Part shown: positions 12,601 through 27,333 of the stretch, one piece after another
Position numbering within the stretch: the first letter of the stretch is position 1
Layout: every line of letters begins with the position of its first letter
Source of the DNA: Oasisia sp. SBJ-2009
Lineage: Eukaryota; Annelida; Polychaeta; Sabellida; Siboglinidae
DNA length: 64,000 nucleotides
Assembly: GCA_964017155.1 (NCBI GenBank)
Contig: OZ024860.1
Coordinates: forward strand, 47,290,388-47,354,387
Reading direction: 5' to 3'
Program-made: the position numbers and the translations under genes
Notes under the pieces: generated by a model
Database searches by the model: none
Told to the model about the DNA's origin: nothing
What the model saw: only the letters and a program-made list of their open reading frames with translations

Positions 12601-15600
12601 CATCATTTCAGATGCAAAATGGCATGTTTGCTTATGATGTATTATTGCGAGTTAGTGATGATTGGTACAGTGTTCCAAATAAGATCATTGTGGCTGATTT
12701 TAGATATTTGACATGTTAAAATAAATCAGTAGACACTGGTGAAGTTCGGAGAGAACCTCTGATCACAATATGTTTAGATGCATCATTGGTGTTCCTAATG
12801 AATACATGTTGTATTTGAAACAATATGGATATGGTACCTGAATTAGCATGCATTGAAATCAATGTTTTTTCTTCAAATCGTAGGAGTAAAAAACATCCCA
12901 AAATTTAAATTATGTGCATGCATGATAGTGCACAATATCACACTCATCCATGTTTCTATGTAGGTGTTTTTCTGATCAATAAAAGTCCATAATGTGGCAT
13001 GTTTGTTGCGAAGAGATATCATTCACTACACATGTACTACCATTATAAGCTGAGGCCATATTTATAAACGTGTTGAATGCTGGAAAAGATTCTTAAGTTT
13101 TGATAGCATGCAGTTTCAGATTAGTTGACTTCTTGGGTTATTTCGTTAGTGTACACGTGTGGCTTCTGTGCTCAAAATCTAGTATGCATGAACATACACG
13201 TCAGCGGGTAAATTCACAGTCCTCAATGCAATGTTTACAATGCACTTTTATGGTTTACCATATTTAAAAACGTTATGTTACTTTGACGGTTTTTGCATTA
13301 CAAAAAGCTGATCAAATCTAATAAAATAATTAATTGCCAATAATACTTGTTTTTAAACTGAGTGTTGTGCTTACAAATTTAACATAATTATTGCATGTTG
13401 GAAACTGTCAAAGGACCTACGGTAATTCCTTTCCCAGCATCGTAAATTATTTCTTGCTAACATTTTGCTCCTGTTACTGGACTACAATACTCTCCCCTTG
13501 TGATGTGAATTACTCCTCCGATCCTGCCAGTTAAGCCCCTGAAGAAGCCCTAACAGTCGAGAACGGCTACTTGTAAGGCTAATGCATTCAGTGCCTGATT
13601 GAATTACCAATCTTACCGCCCTTCAGCAAGATTGCTATCGAAATTGCTGACATGCGACTGACGCGAAGATCTTGATTTGAAAAATTTCCACAGCTTGCGT
13701 GTGGTGTGGATTTATTTGCCGACGCTGTAATGTGTTTCGAAGAACGAGGAGTGTGTGTGTGTCACTTCACATGCAAAGAACTCGTTTTCTTCAGCTATCT
13801 GTCTGGTTACAGCACTTGACATATGAGATGCTCCCTTGTTTTCTTCATTGCGGCCTCTGTGCACGGCTGATCAATGCCACTTTCTGGTGGATCAATAAAG
13901 TCCTTGGGAGGCCAGTTCTTTTGTACCTGGCTCAGGCTGTTGTCTGTATGTGTTGTCACCGAAGCCATCCAGTAATTGTAACTAGGTGTCATTCTCCTAA
14001 CAGGGACATTGGAAAGGTGTGAGTTAGTTGCAATTATGTTGTGAATATAATACCTGCATATATTTATAAACGCTTATAATAATAAGAAGAAGAACATGTC
14101 TGTTGCACCTAAATCCATGGAAATAAACTGATATGTGTTTGTATATCATAGATTATATGTGGCAAAAACGAAGCAATTATTACTTAAAATGTTAAACTGT
14201 ATAACAAACAAGTATTTGTTCTAACAAATTATTTTATTCCAAAATACACATTTTAAAGATCACACATGTTGATATGAAATTAATAAGTGCATATTAGAAC
14301 TATATTCCCACCGTGGTAATATTTTGAACTACTAGTATCTACGAGGAATTGGCACATTTGAACCTTTTATGTATGCGTTTTTGTGCAGCCAAATATCAGA
14401 TATCCTGATTTCTGTGAGTCACGAGAGGGTGACTGATGTCTTTTGTTAATTGTCTCCACTCTAAAGAGACCTCGGCAGCCTGTCTCAGTCTCATCTGGAA
14501 GCCAATCCGTGTGCTTTCATTTCAGTGAGTCATGTAGGATGCAAATTTTATCTTTTAGCCAGAAGGTCAATGCCTGCTCTAGGATTATTTATATCAATCT
14601 GACCGTTAGTGTGGATTATGTAGTGTTAAAGGGAGGGTAGCTGTTTTGTAGAAGGTTTTGTTTGCAATTTTAGGTTTGCATATATGTGTAAGTTTAATTA
14701 AATTTGTGAACCTACATTTATTGTTCTAATATTAAGGACAATGTTTAAATATCAAATGTCGCTAAATGGTGACGGTGGTGCCATTATGTTATGTCTTCAT
14801 CCTCTACGAAGTATGCTTGATCAGCAAGTTAAATTGGAGAATAAGTGTAAATAATGCTCCATGCCAACACCCTTAAATATTAATATCTTTTAGAAAAACT
14901 TATTATGAAGCTTCTGTTTGTTTTTCACACACCCTGCAGATTTACATAAGGTGTTTATGAAATCATTTTGATATGCTGTGTTAGTCAGATCAGATTGAGA
15001 AGATAAGATGGATGCTTATCTTGGGCGTCATTGAGCTTTGAAGGTGATGTTCTACATAGATATACATATAGTATTATTGTGCAACATGTACAGCTCCAGC
15101 CTGTGTGACTAACAGTAGCATCATTTGAGGAGGAGCCAACACAAACTTGACAATCCAATAATATTGACATAGACTCTGAGTGCATTGAATGCGTGTGTGT
15201 TAATCAGGCATTAGATACAGACTCTGTCCACATACCAACCTGTTGTTTTCAACCAAACAGGTCTGGTTTGGACAGGCTCGAAGTTATTTTAGACCCAACG
15301 CATTGGTCCGTGGATTTTTCCACAGCCGCGTGTATATAAAAAGCCATAGGAGTGCTACCTGGCATTTCTATAGACTCTTCTAGACAAACGTGGGCTAATA
15401 TATTCTTTTCTATATGTGGTTGTTGTGTGTATTGTTGTGAGTTGTGACCTTCCGTATTGTGTGGTAAACAATCGGACAAAACAAGTCTCAGAAAGATAGT
15501 GCTATCGGTTGGCACGACAGTAGAGTAATTTATTTGTTTGTGTATGCATCGGTACACAAGTGTACCAGATATTGGTGTCATTTGGTTAACGATATACGTG

Positions 15601-18600
15601 TCTCATAAACTAGAGTGTGTCTCCCGTCACACTAGTTAGGTTCATGCAGTGTTTTCTACTCATTTTTATTCTTATCATACACCTGCTTTCGTTATAAAAC
15701 GTTACTTTAAAAACTGTCCTTATCAATCTGAATGTTAAAGTTAAACAAATAAAAACAATAGTAGAAAAGCGTTCCAGAACATTGATCGCATATATAGCCA
15801 AATGTATCATGCTTAATTAGAAATGGTTTTCGTTAGAGTTAGAGGTGAATTGTTGTGGAGGGACAGAAGCAGTTGATTCCATTTGGCAGAGGTTCAGTCA
15901 AATTGACTTAGCTATTCGTGAAATACAGTTTGGCCCTAAGGGGTCAACACTGATGGTTGCCTGGTTGCATAGCTAGGGCATGTAAAAATACATGTTGGAC
16001 AGACAAACAGACAGACAAGAAGACAAGTTAAGTCAGCATATAGAAGTTAACGTGATCAGATTGTCAGTGCATTTTTGACAATGCATGTTTTTAGTGTTTA
16101 TTATATGGATCCGTTATTATATTGCCTTAAATATGATAGTTATAATTATACCATACAGATAAAATATAATGGTTAAAGTAATTTACCTTTTTTTTCAGTA
16201 TTGACAAGCAAACATTTAGCAGAGCAAAATTTCCAAGTGAACAATTAAGTACGTGTAATGTCAAGCTGTGTGCCTCCCATGCAGCTAATCATCTCTGTGT
16301 GTCATCCTTGCATCTCCCAGGTGTAGCCAGGGCATTCTGATTGCACTGCTAAGAGCTGCATATAAACATGAGTCATTGAAGCATATTAAGCTGGAGGCTT
16401 TCCTCTCTAATTACTGTCAATTGGGCACTGGCACATCTTTGTAATTACTGCCTTGGTCCAGTCTTGTATTAATGCAGTGGTCAGATGTCTGCTGCAGTCA
16501 CTCTCTTGACCACAGGCTATATAGGTAACATATACCCAGGAGGACATCTTTGATGGGCTGTTGATGTCTAGTTATGGTCATTACCAGCACGTCTGAGACG
16601 TTGAAAGACAACGTGTTCACGATCGACTGCTTCGGAACCAATTACTTGTTTGTGCCTGTCTGTAAATGTCATTGTTGCGCATATCGCTGCATCATAATTA
16701 ATGTTGCTCGCATTACCATCTACTGCGGCATCTAGACGTGATAGTGAATATGAGCTGCAAGACAAGTTACACCGGAACAACGCTGTGAATATGCAGGGTC
16801 CAGGGGCCAAATGGAATTATGGACAATCCTGCGCTGCTGGGTTAAATGTGCAATAAAGTGTGTCAGTCAGTCGCGACGTATTGTGTCCAGTGTCATCAAT
16901 GTCGGTGGCTGTGTAATTTTGTGTCGCGTATACAATAGTAACGTTGTTCGTGTCTTGTCTGTTCACTGTCTAATTGTCGACACACATCTAGATTAATTGG
17001 TACCTTCACAGCCCCACCTGCTGGTAACTAAAGTAGGTGACAATAACAACTATCTATATATATATAATATATATATATAGATATATATATATATATATAT
17101 TACAAACACATCTAGATCACAGGTAGCGAAATTATCTTGTCACAAGGCCCGAAAATGTTGACCTTCTGACTGGTGCTGACATGTACCTGGTAATATACAG
17201 TGAACAAAACAGATTACTTGTTTAAAAATACACTAGAAACAACATGGTCCCCCCCAAAAAGGGGATCCAAAGCCCCCTTTTTCAGTTCATTTAAATTATA
17301 TATCAAAGTTTTATCACTTATTTAATTCAAAAATATTTGTGAACACGACAGGTGAAATAGTCAGTAGTTAACTGTTCTTATAATCTCAGCGACAGGTGTC
17401 AGTGACAGGTGTCAGTGACAGGTGTCAATGACAGGGGTCGGTCACTCTGTGACATTACATTGTTCCTAATTGCCTCATCTTCCCATTCTGTCAGCTGATG
17501 TCTGAAATCAGCCTCTTTCTGTCATGGGTGAAGAGTTAATATGCTGGGTACATGTATATATGATGTCAGTATCAGTGTGTCACTGTAACTGATGTATTGT
17601 ATTGTATTGTATTGTATTGTATTGTATTGTATTGTATTGTATTGTATTGTATTGTATTGTATTGTATTGTATTGTATTGTATTGTATTGTATTGTATTGT
17701 ATTGTATTGTATTGTATTGTATTGTATTGTATTGTATTGTATTGTATTGTATTGTATTGTATTGTATTGTATTAATTCTGTGATAGAAAGTTGGATTCAG
17801 ATTATAATGTTGTTTGTGGGTTGTTGTTGGTACCCAGATCTATAATGTTGTTGCTACTTTTCTTACAGGTGTAGGTGGATGCTGGCACTCATCTAATGTT
17901 GTTGCTATTGTTGTTGCAGGTGTGGGTGGATGCTGGCACTCATCTAATATTGTTGCTATTGTTGTTGCATGTGTGGGTGGATGCTGGCACTCATCTAATG
18001 TTGTTGCTATTGTTGTTTCAGGTGTGGGTGGATGCTGGCACTCATCAAATGTTGTTGCTATTGTTGTTGCATGTGTGGGTGGATGCTGGCACTCATCTAA
18101 TGTTGTTGCTATTGTTGTTTCAGGTGTGGGTGGATGCTGGCACTCATCTAATGTTGTTGCTATTGTTGTTTCAGGTGTGGGTGGATGCTGGCACTCAGAT
18201 TTTCTTTTCCTACTCCATCAGTCTGGGCGCTCTCACAGCTCTCGGCAGCTACAACAAGTTCCACCACAACTGCTGGAAGTAAGTCTTCAGCCCCCCTCAC
18301 CTACCACCCCCCACCCTCAACCCGTCATCTTACAACAATTGCCTAGCACATACAACTTATTCATAGTTATGATTGTTTTGGTGGTTTCTGAGTGTAGCTC
18401 TAGCAAGGTTTGCCATGCAAGTTAGAATTTCATAATTTACCTGTTCGATGGACCAGAAGAAATGCTGGCTTATTTTTTTCTTGTTATATTATTTGAAGAG
18501 AATATGGCAAGAATGTTGTATAAAATATTTCCATTTTTGTGTAATGTCAGTCATAATTATTTAAGCATCTGCCAGTAATTACTGACAAAAGTTGTAGACC

Positions 18601-21600
18601 CATGTATATACGTTTCAGTTAGCAATTGGTCTACGTCTACCATAGACAAAAGTTGAATCATCTTAAAAATCTGGAACAAAAAACATAAATGGTAGTGCAT
18701 AATTGTGAGCAAAGTGTAATGTTAGTCATGGTGGAATTGCCAGGTTAATAATAATAAAATACTCGATAATGTTATGGTATTTACAGTTTGAAGTGATTAA
18801 TTATAATCACCGATATGTTATGATTCCAGTTGTAACTGACCCAGTTCATGTGGCTATATATGGCTGTAACCATTGTCGTAGGAGTAGAACACTGTAGTTG
18901 TTGCAGGACTAACAGTGAATAACATACGTGACTTGGATAAGACTATGAATAACTTACGTGACTTGGATGAGGCTATTTCTTGTCAAGACTTGCTGATTAT
19001 GATTATATGTTTCATTCATCTATATGAAGGTTAGGTTCTGTTGTTTTGTTCGTAATCGTTCGTCAACGGTAAACACTAAAGACATACGGGCATGGCTGTT
19101 AATGTTTGTTAATCTAATTTCATTCATAGATTACATACAAACACTTGCCCAGTGCAATATGCAAATTAAACTTCCGGCGATTCATGCCACATATCAGATT
19201 AATGTGAACACGATATGACTATCACGGTTAATTTGTGGCACTATGTGGATAAATTATTCATGGATTTTTATCATGTTTTGGATAGTTAATAAGGCCAATA
19301 TGGCGATAACTGATATTGATACAAGAATGGCTATTTCTTAGGGGGTCAGCATATCAAGATATAAGTACAACCACAACTCCACTAATTAGGTGACATTTTG
19401 AACTACATACACAAGGGTCTTGTGTGTTTTTCTTTGCAATATACACTTAACCTTGGCTCTACATTTGTTGACACAATTTAGCTTCTCAATACAAGATAAC
19501 CTTTAGCCCTGAGTTGATGGTAATATGCCAGTGCGATCTCATTTGCATTTATTTGTTTCATATTACTGAGTACATCTGAGATTGTCATGATATTGCAGGG
19601 CCATAAACACTGATATCGTGTTTATTTGTAAAGTAGAAAAAATAGCTTCATTCATTCAAAGAAATCTTAATACATCAATGTTTTTATCAATGGAATTTCC
19701 CAAGGATGGAAATTTCCAATAGGATGTGGTTATTCAGTGTTCGAATCTGTGGCCACTAACTCATTCATAATAAATTTAAAGACTTCAATCTTTCTGCAAA
19801 ATTATTATTTTCAAGGAAAGGCAAGGTAGACATGTGTTTGCATATTTCCTCTATGGGGGACTAGTAAAGGTTATTGTGATACTATATTCCAATTTAAATA
19901 TAAAATACAGTATTGATTTTAGGTGTTGTTTCATGCTGAAATGATGATGTTGATTCTGCATGCTTCTTCCATGACAAATTAATTCAGTTTAACACAATTT
20001 CATGTTATGGCGTTGGTATGGTATATTGAAGTGCTGTGTCTTGCAGAACTATCTAAAGGCTGTCAGTATCATGCAAATGTGGTAATAACATAAACTGTTC
20101 CAGTATATATAAGCCGAGGCCAGTGTGGTCACTGTAGTGTCAGTTATATGATTCACCCCTGTCACACCTCTGGGGGATTATGAGATTGGCCAATCAGTAA
20201 CTTATATCATTGTCCTTACATAACATCCAGGTGTTTTTCTGTTAGAATCAACATTCCCCGGACGCTTATGTTGTGTTGGGTCATGCTTGATAATTATGCT
20301 AAATCAAGGAAATTATCTGCCGTGCTGGCAATCAGCGACTATGATGAAATTGGCAAAGCTGTTCTTGGCAAAGTGCCAATGTCTTAGTCGCTTAATTAAT
20401 GAGGATGTCGGGGCAGATTTATGTGGATGTGTGAAATAATTTATTCTCCCCAACAAATGTACCAGTACATTTAATTTTAATTCGACTTGATGCTGATAGA
20501 CGGCCTTTGTGCATCTTGCTCTGGGTAGATAATTTGAAAATGGTGATCAATTGTGATTTATTTTGTGTTGCTCACATTAAAAATGTGAAATCTCAAAAAC
20601 CAACTAGTGGACGAAAATTCATGAAATTAATTGCATCGTAAATGAAATGAATATATGAATAAATTATGCTATTAAAATTGTTGTGGTGCAATTAAATAAG
20701 TTTTAAATCTTCTGACATAGTTTAACAATTATATCAATAACTAAAACAGCAATTTCATGGTGTGCATGAATTATTTATTAGCTCGATCACCATTTCTATT
20801 TGTGACCAGCGTGTGCAGGCCAGGCCGTGTGTCTTCACTCTCTCCCACGGTGTAGTTGACACCACCCAGTCTTCTATGTCCTCGCTGTCATTTACTTCCC
20901 AACTTCTGGTCTTCTGTGATGTTATTTCACCACATTTGTTTTCTCCTGCTACTTCCATGTGTCTGCCATGTCTCCATCTTTAGTCTTCCTCGTCTCTTTC
21001 TACCATCGTCCGTTGTTTTCAACGCAGTATAATTTGCCAGTCTTTCCTCACCATGCCCTTATGCAGGATGAACTTTTACCAGCCCAAAATATTCCAATAA
21101 ATATATGTGTCCATGTACAGACACACAGTCCAGTCCAAACTTACATGGTTATAATCTGTTTCCCAAAATTGTTCACCCATCCACTTAAATTTTCACTTGT
21201 CCAAAACAACATTAAAAAGCCAGGTGGCCAGGTCTCTAGCTACAGCTTCCTCCTCATACATTCTCGGCACATGTTCTGTGTGATACAGTCTGCTTCCACC
21301 TACATTCAGGATCAAGTTATATTATTGCATTATTCATGCCAGCATCCGTGTTCAATTCCTCATCTTTCTAAGCCATGACTATTCAGTTTGTTCCTGGAAA
21401 GCTCCCTGTCCAACATGTCAAATTTCTGCTGTAAAATTGGGGCATGAATATTTAACGACACAGTCGTTTTTTGTGGGATTAAGTATGGGTGGGTGTGGGA
21501 CAGTGGAAGAACACGTGAAAATGGTTCATCGACCTTCAAAAATGACCTTCTATGCCTTCTCGTGTCTCATCACTAGTCTTGAATGTGTGGTGCAATGAAT

Positions 21601-24600
21601 ACATGTCATATAGAGTATCTGAGAAGTAATGTTGTTCTTTCTCTCTTGCAGAGACAGTGTCGTGTTTGCATTCACCAACAGTCTGACGAGTTTCCTGGCT
21701 GGGTTTGTCATCTTCTCAGTGCTGGGGTACATGGCCCAAGAACACGGTGTCAGCGTGGCAGAGGTCGCAGAGTCAGGTGTGTGGATGAAACAACTTCTCA
21801 ACTGGCTTGGAGCCGATGCAAATCCAGTTCTGTTGTGTCAAAATATATGCCATAATAACTTGTGAAGGGCTCAAATCCATTCCCAGTTTAAGAAAGTGTT
21901 TACTGTTGTCTAGGTGGTAACAAATGGGTTTGATGATTTTGTCTGGTAAATTGCTATTAAGCTCTTTAGTGGGGTATTTAGCCAACGCTTAATTTTGTGA
22001 TATGATATTTGAAAGTGCCAGAAGTGCAGAAACATGTGCTAGTAGTATTATACACCGGAACTTTAAGTATGATCTTCACAAATGAGAAAAAGACGAATGT
22101 GATACTCATGAACGATATATAGGCATAAACAATCAGTTTACTGTTTGTTTGTTGATGTGTGTAAAAAGGAATTTCAGTTGATTTTAGATCATTTCCATGG
22201 TAATGTGTTGTCAAGTACAGAACAGATTGACATTTGTTTTGCAAAATAAGTTGTTTGTTTAGTTTATGGATGAGCCTTACCTGTGAATATGAGGTGCTAG
22301 AATCACGCTTAGTGAAGCATTGCTCTCCTTTGTCTCAGGTCCGGGGCTTGCGTTCATTGTCTACCCCAAGGCTGTTGCTCAGATGCCCGTGGCTCCACTC
22401 TGGTCCATCCTCTTCTTCGTCATGATCATCCTGCTTGGACTGGACAGTCAGGTAAGGAACCATCTCCACATCTCGTTTCTAGGGTTTGCCGTTTTCTATA
22501 TGAAACTTTTACTTGCAAGGAGGACATGTAAAATCACAGGAGAAAAAAGTGGTAGTGTGTCTTGAATGAGCTCACAGATTACAACCAATATATCTTCACA
22601 CATCTCCATGAGTACTGTGATTTTAAATTTCCGAATGTGAGATGAAAAAGGAAAGCTGTTTTTCCAGGAAAAACCTCGTACTGTTGATACAAACAGTATG
22701 CAAATTACTTCTTCCTACTAGGTTTGTGCAAAAAAACCTCACTGCTGTAATTGACTGCGTTTTTAAGAAGATGGTGTCGTGAATAGTTACAGGAAGAGAT
22801 ACCTAATGTCTAAATATAGTTAGCGTGGATATAAATAGGCTAGTTTCTGCTACTTGTTATGTTGACATGTTGGACACGTGTAAAACATTAATTATCTCAT
22901 ACATTTTTCTACCCGGTTCCTGATGATGACTGACAAGGACAAGGCTCTTGTGACAGTAAATGTTGGTATAAATAACTTGTTTGTTGGTGTCTGGTTGAAG
23001 AGCGGAAAAAGTAATTTCAGTTGTTTTTAGACAAATTCCATGGAGTAATAGATGGTTTACAAGAGCTGAGACCTTTAGACAGTAACTAATATGTTTACTG
23101 TTTGTTCGTTGACGTATGTAAAAAGGAATTTCAGTTGATTTTAGATCATTTCCATGGTAATATTTTGTCAAGTACAGAACAGATGGATTTAATTAATGCA
23201 CCTCTGAGCTTGGTTTCCAAGGATTTAGACGTAGTAAAAGTTGCCTTGTTATTAGCGATGTACTTAGTTTTGAGTTGGCAATGCTAGGTATGTTTCAAAT
23301 CATGTACCATTGAATCATAAATATGCTGCAAACATATCCTTTCAGGGTAATGATTCCAAATTGTGCTATTCAATTCGGCAGTAAATTGCATGTTGTTTCT
23401 AAAATTGCAGCAGACAAAAACAATTGCAATAACACTGGGAATGTATTTTTGGTTTTCTGGAGTGTAGATCCCTTACAGTGTGAACCATCGCAGCCTATCA
23501 CAAATATGTCTGTGTAGGTTAAATAGGTATCTTTGTTGTGCATCTCAATGTGCCGTACGTTCTAAGACAGGCACCGTGGAGCTAGCACTGCTGTTTCTTT
23601 GCCTGGATGCTCAGTGAACGTGACAGCTGTTCTCATCAGCTGTTCAGTTGCCTGCTGCGCTGCGTCGATTTAGAAAGCGTTAGATGCGTTCCCAGGTGCT
23701 GTAGATATGTGTGACGTCAGGGAGCGTAAAACGCCATTCAGATATGTGTCAAATGAGAGCGAGTTGTTGTCATATGTTGACCGGTTTAGAACAGTGGGAT
23801 GTAGTCGAGGGACGTGTTACATGGGTGACGTCAGTGAGGAATACCAGGGATAAATACGGGGTGGGATGTGGGTGGGGGTTACGGGAGGATCGTGATGGGA
23901 AAATAACATCTGTGGAAGAAGTGGAAGGTCATTGGCGGGCGGGGGGGGGGTAGAGGAGCCTGAGGGCTGTGAGGTCACCTGCCAGGTGTGGGGAAGCAGG
24001 GATGGGGAGTGGGTGGGGTTGTTTATGGGTGCCTATGCTTCAGCTGGGAGTAGGGACAGGGAGTGAATAATGGGAAGGCACAATGGGTGGGCAGGTGTGG
24101 GTGGGAATAATGTAGAGGGAAATAGGGAGTTGGTGTGAGTACACGGAATAGGTGTGTGAGTGCAGGTTTGTAAGGGAGAGGGAAATAGTGGTGCAGGTGT
24201 GAGGGAAAAGGTAGTAAATTTAATCAGCCATTTACCCAATTGATAGTGTATATTTTATACAAGTTATTTATAAATGTTTATTATTCCATAATATATCATC
24301 ATTTTCATTTATTAAGTGTAATTAGTGTGATTATATTTTGCATACTTTTTAAATTTTGCACTTCTGACAGATTTTTATATCTGGAGATGCAGAGACAGAT
24401 ACAAATTTTATTTATGAGTGTAAGTTACTGCGTAAGACAACACGTGTATTATCCTCCAGAAATCTCATGACTTCAATTAAAACATGTCCTAAACAGACAG
24501 TAGTTTAAAATTAATGTTAATGTACATGGGTTTATTTTTGGTTTAACATAATTATTTTTGTAGGCCCCAGTTATTAAAATGTTCAGAACATAGACTTGGA

Positions 24601-27287
24601 TTTAGCCATTATATATGCAGCTTTACAGTTGAATAAATTCTTGGTTTTATGGTTAATCAATGCTATACAACCATAAACCCAGTACGTGACAGCTGTATTG
24701 TGTAGTGTTAAGGTCAACAGCTGTGTTTGTGGCCAGACAGTTGGGGGGAGGGGGATAGGGAACATTCTCGATATTTTTTCATTGTGTCTAAAAGCCCCTT
24801 TGTGTTCTGTGTACCGATGTGATATGATTCACAGGCTGCATATTTTAACTATGCATAATTCTGTATATTATATTTCTGCAGTATCCTAACCTCCATCAGT
24901 GTGTGCTTGTAAAAACACTACAGAGGTATCGTATGTTTGCACATCACAGTTGAGGTTTTTCTGCACATAATTTAGCGGGGAGACAGTTGGTTATATTTCA
25001 CATGGGCAGTAGGGCGTAACAGGCACATGGTGATGAGGAATGTACTTAGATTAGTAGGGAATTGCTACTCTGTTAATTTAATGAGGCAGGTTTATTTTAG
25101 CAGAACTTGAACCTTATCTGGATCTGCACATGGAATGCACTTCCTCTCCGTAATATGTGTGTAGGAAATAGAGTTTCGTGCATTTTATCAGTCATCTGAA
25201 AGCCTATCTTTATAATAGCACAGCATCCTTAGTTTCTTAACAATTTCCATCTGTCTGTTGATAATTTCTGCGTTGTTTATTGTAATGATAACATTTAATC
25301 TTTTGGTTTTTGTTGTTTACACTGAGCTTTGATTACCCAAGGATACTGGTAGTAAAGAAAATGTCATTATTATGACAAAATTAAGGCAAGATTCATAACA
25401 TTTAAGATACGTTTATGTGTTGTCCTTATTTTAGTAATTTCATTGCTAATCAGTAAAAAATATTTGGGTTAGATTTAACAGTTTGGGATTAAAATCGATC
25501 GATATAGCAACTGATATAATGAAGTGTGTGTTCATAAATTAACTCTTAAGAAACATTCTATCAGGCATGTACTTGATGCAAAATCAAGTTTATTGCAAAA
25601 ACATTGGCACAAAGACGTGATAAATACCTCATTCCTGGGCTGAAAGAAGCGATAAATTCCTCATTAAATACGCTGACAGACCCAATTAGGCGTATGTTTC
25701 TAAGCCGTCCAGGACATGTTGGTCATAATAACATGTCATTACTCCAGTCCTGCCAGGAACAGTCATTATATTATACTGTTGTAAATTGACTTCAGGAAAA
25801 CGCTTTCATTTATTATGCATTGCAATGGTTCGATGGGCTTTACGTGCCGATCGTGGGCACGCTGTCGTCTGTTTGGGATTGTGGGTGTTTTTATGATATT
25901 TCTCACGTATTAGGCAAGGTCCAGCTGTATAGATGGAGTCTGTAATCATAAGGATATTCACCTCCCGCCCGTAACTGCACGGATAGACTGGAACACATCC
26001 TGGACGCACATTTTATGAAGTATTTATGTATTTGCACCGGTATTTATCACAGACTGTAGCGAGGTGTGCTGTGGCGCGGATCAGCGGTGCCGGGAACACG
26101 GCTAGATGTCTGTGGCCATAGCAGACACAGACACAGGCGAATTAGGCCGGCGTGAGATAATGAGCACACGATATATGTACACATAGCTAATGCACGCTAT
26201 TTGTGGAATCTATCACTGGCTGTCTGGCACAAGCAGTTCAAACAGCTGCCTGAATAATTCCTGAATGATTGCAACGGCGCGGACGGACTGCACCGCCGAC
26301 CAGCACAGCACCGCCTGTGGAAATTTCCACGCCGGCCTGTGATAAGCACGCCACGTACGTGTTTGTGCGCGCCTGTTAGCTTGTGTTTGTGCGTGAGCCC
26401 GGTTGCTAGATGGTGGTGGATGATAGTAGTGTCGGCAAAATAAAAGACAATGGCTTAGGTACAGTTTATAATAAGTCGGAACTGCAGTGGGTGTGTGTGT
26501 AGGTTCCTAGTGATATCAGGGCCCAGGCCAAGGTGCTGTGCTATTTTAATGACATCAGTAGTGTCAAGTGTCCTTATGATGTGTATTGGGTGAAGTGATG
26601 ACAGCCGGGGATGATGTATGGGGGTGTTATGGTTGAGTGGGGTGGCAGGAATGCTTGGGGGTATTTTAGTGTGACAGAGCATTTGTTATGAACAGCAGGG
26701 TGCACTCTAGTGTCAGGTTACATAATATTTTGTTGGTGGCAGGGTACATAGGAGGGTGTTAGGGTATGTATGTGTGTGTTAGGGTACATAGGAGGGTGTT
26801 AGGGTATGTATGTGTGTGTCAGGGTACATAGGTGGGTGTTAGGGTATGTATGTGTGTGTCAGGGTACATAGGAGGGTGTTAGGTTACATAGGAGGGTGTT
26901 AGGGTATGTATGTGTGTGTCGGGGTACATAGGTGGGTGTTAGGGTACATAGGAGGGTGTTAGGGTATGTATGTGTGTGTCAGAGTACATAGGTGGGTGTC
27001 AGGGTACATAGGTGGGTGTCAGGGTACGTAGGTGGGTGTCAGGGTACGTAGGTGGGTGTCAGGGTACGTAGGTGGGTGTCAGGGTATGTAGGTGGGTGTC
27101 AGGGTATGTAGGTGGGTGTCAGGGTACGTAGGTGGGTGTCAGGGTACGTAGGTGGGTGTCAGGGTACGTAGGTGCGTGTCAGGGTACATAGGTGGGTGTC
27201 AGTGCATATAGGAGGGTGTCAGGATACATGTTTTCAGGGTAAGATTTTTGGTTTGTGTCAGGGTAGGTTTGGCATATTGATACATGT

Positions 27288-27333
<46 letters not shown>

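Noticed and set aside
15249..15581. A 110-codon minus-strand open frame in intron 5
   Set aside because: Composition is unremarkable, there is no recognisable domain and no splice signals were found.
17592..17845. Long Y-C-I-V-L repeat open frames
   Set aside because: They are the three-frame translation of the GTATT microsatellite and not a protein.
20755..21378. Possible retrotransposon end in intron 6
   Set aside because: Only a short basic stretch resembles a reverse-transcriptase tail; stops and frame changes leave nothing to support the call.
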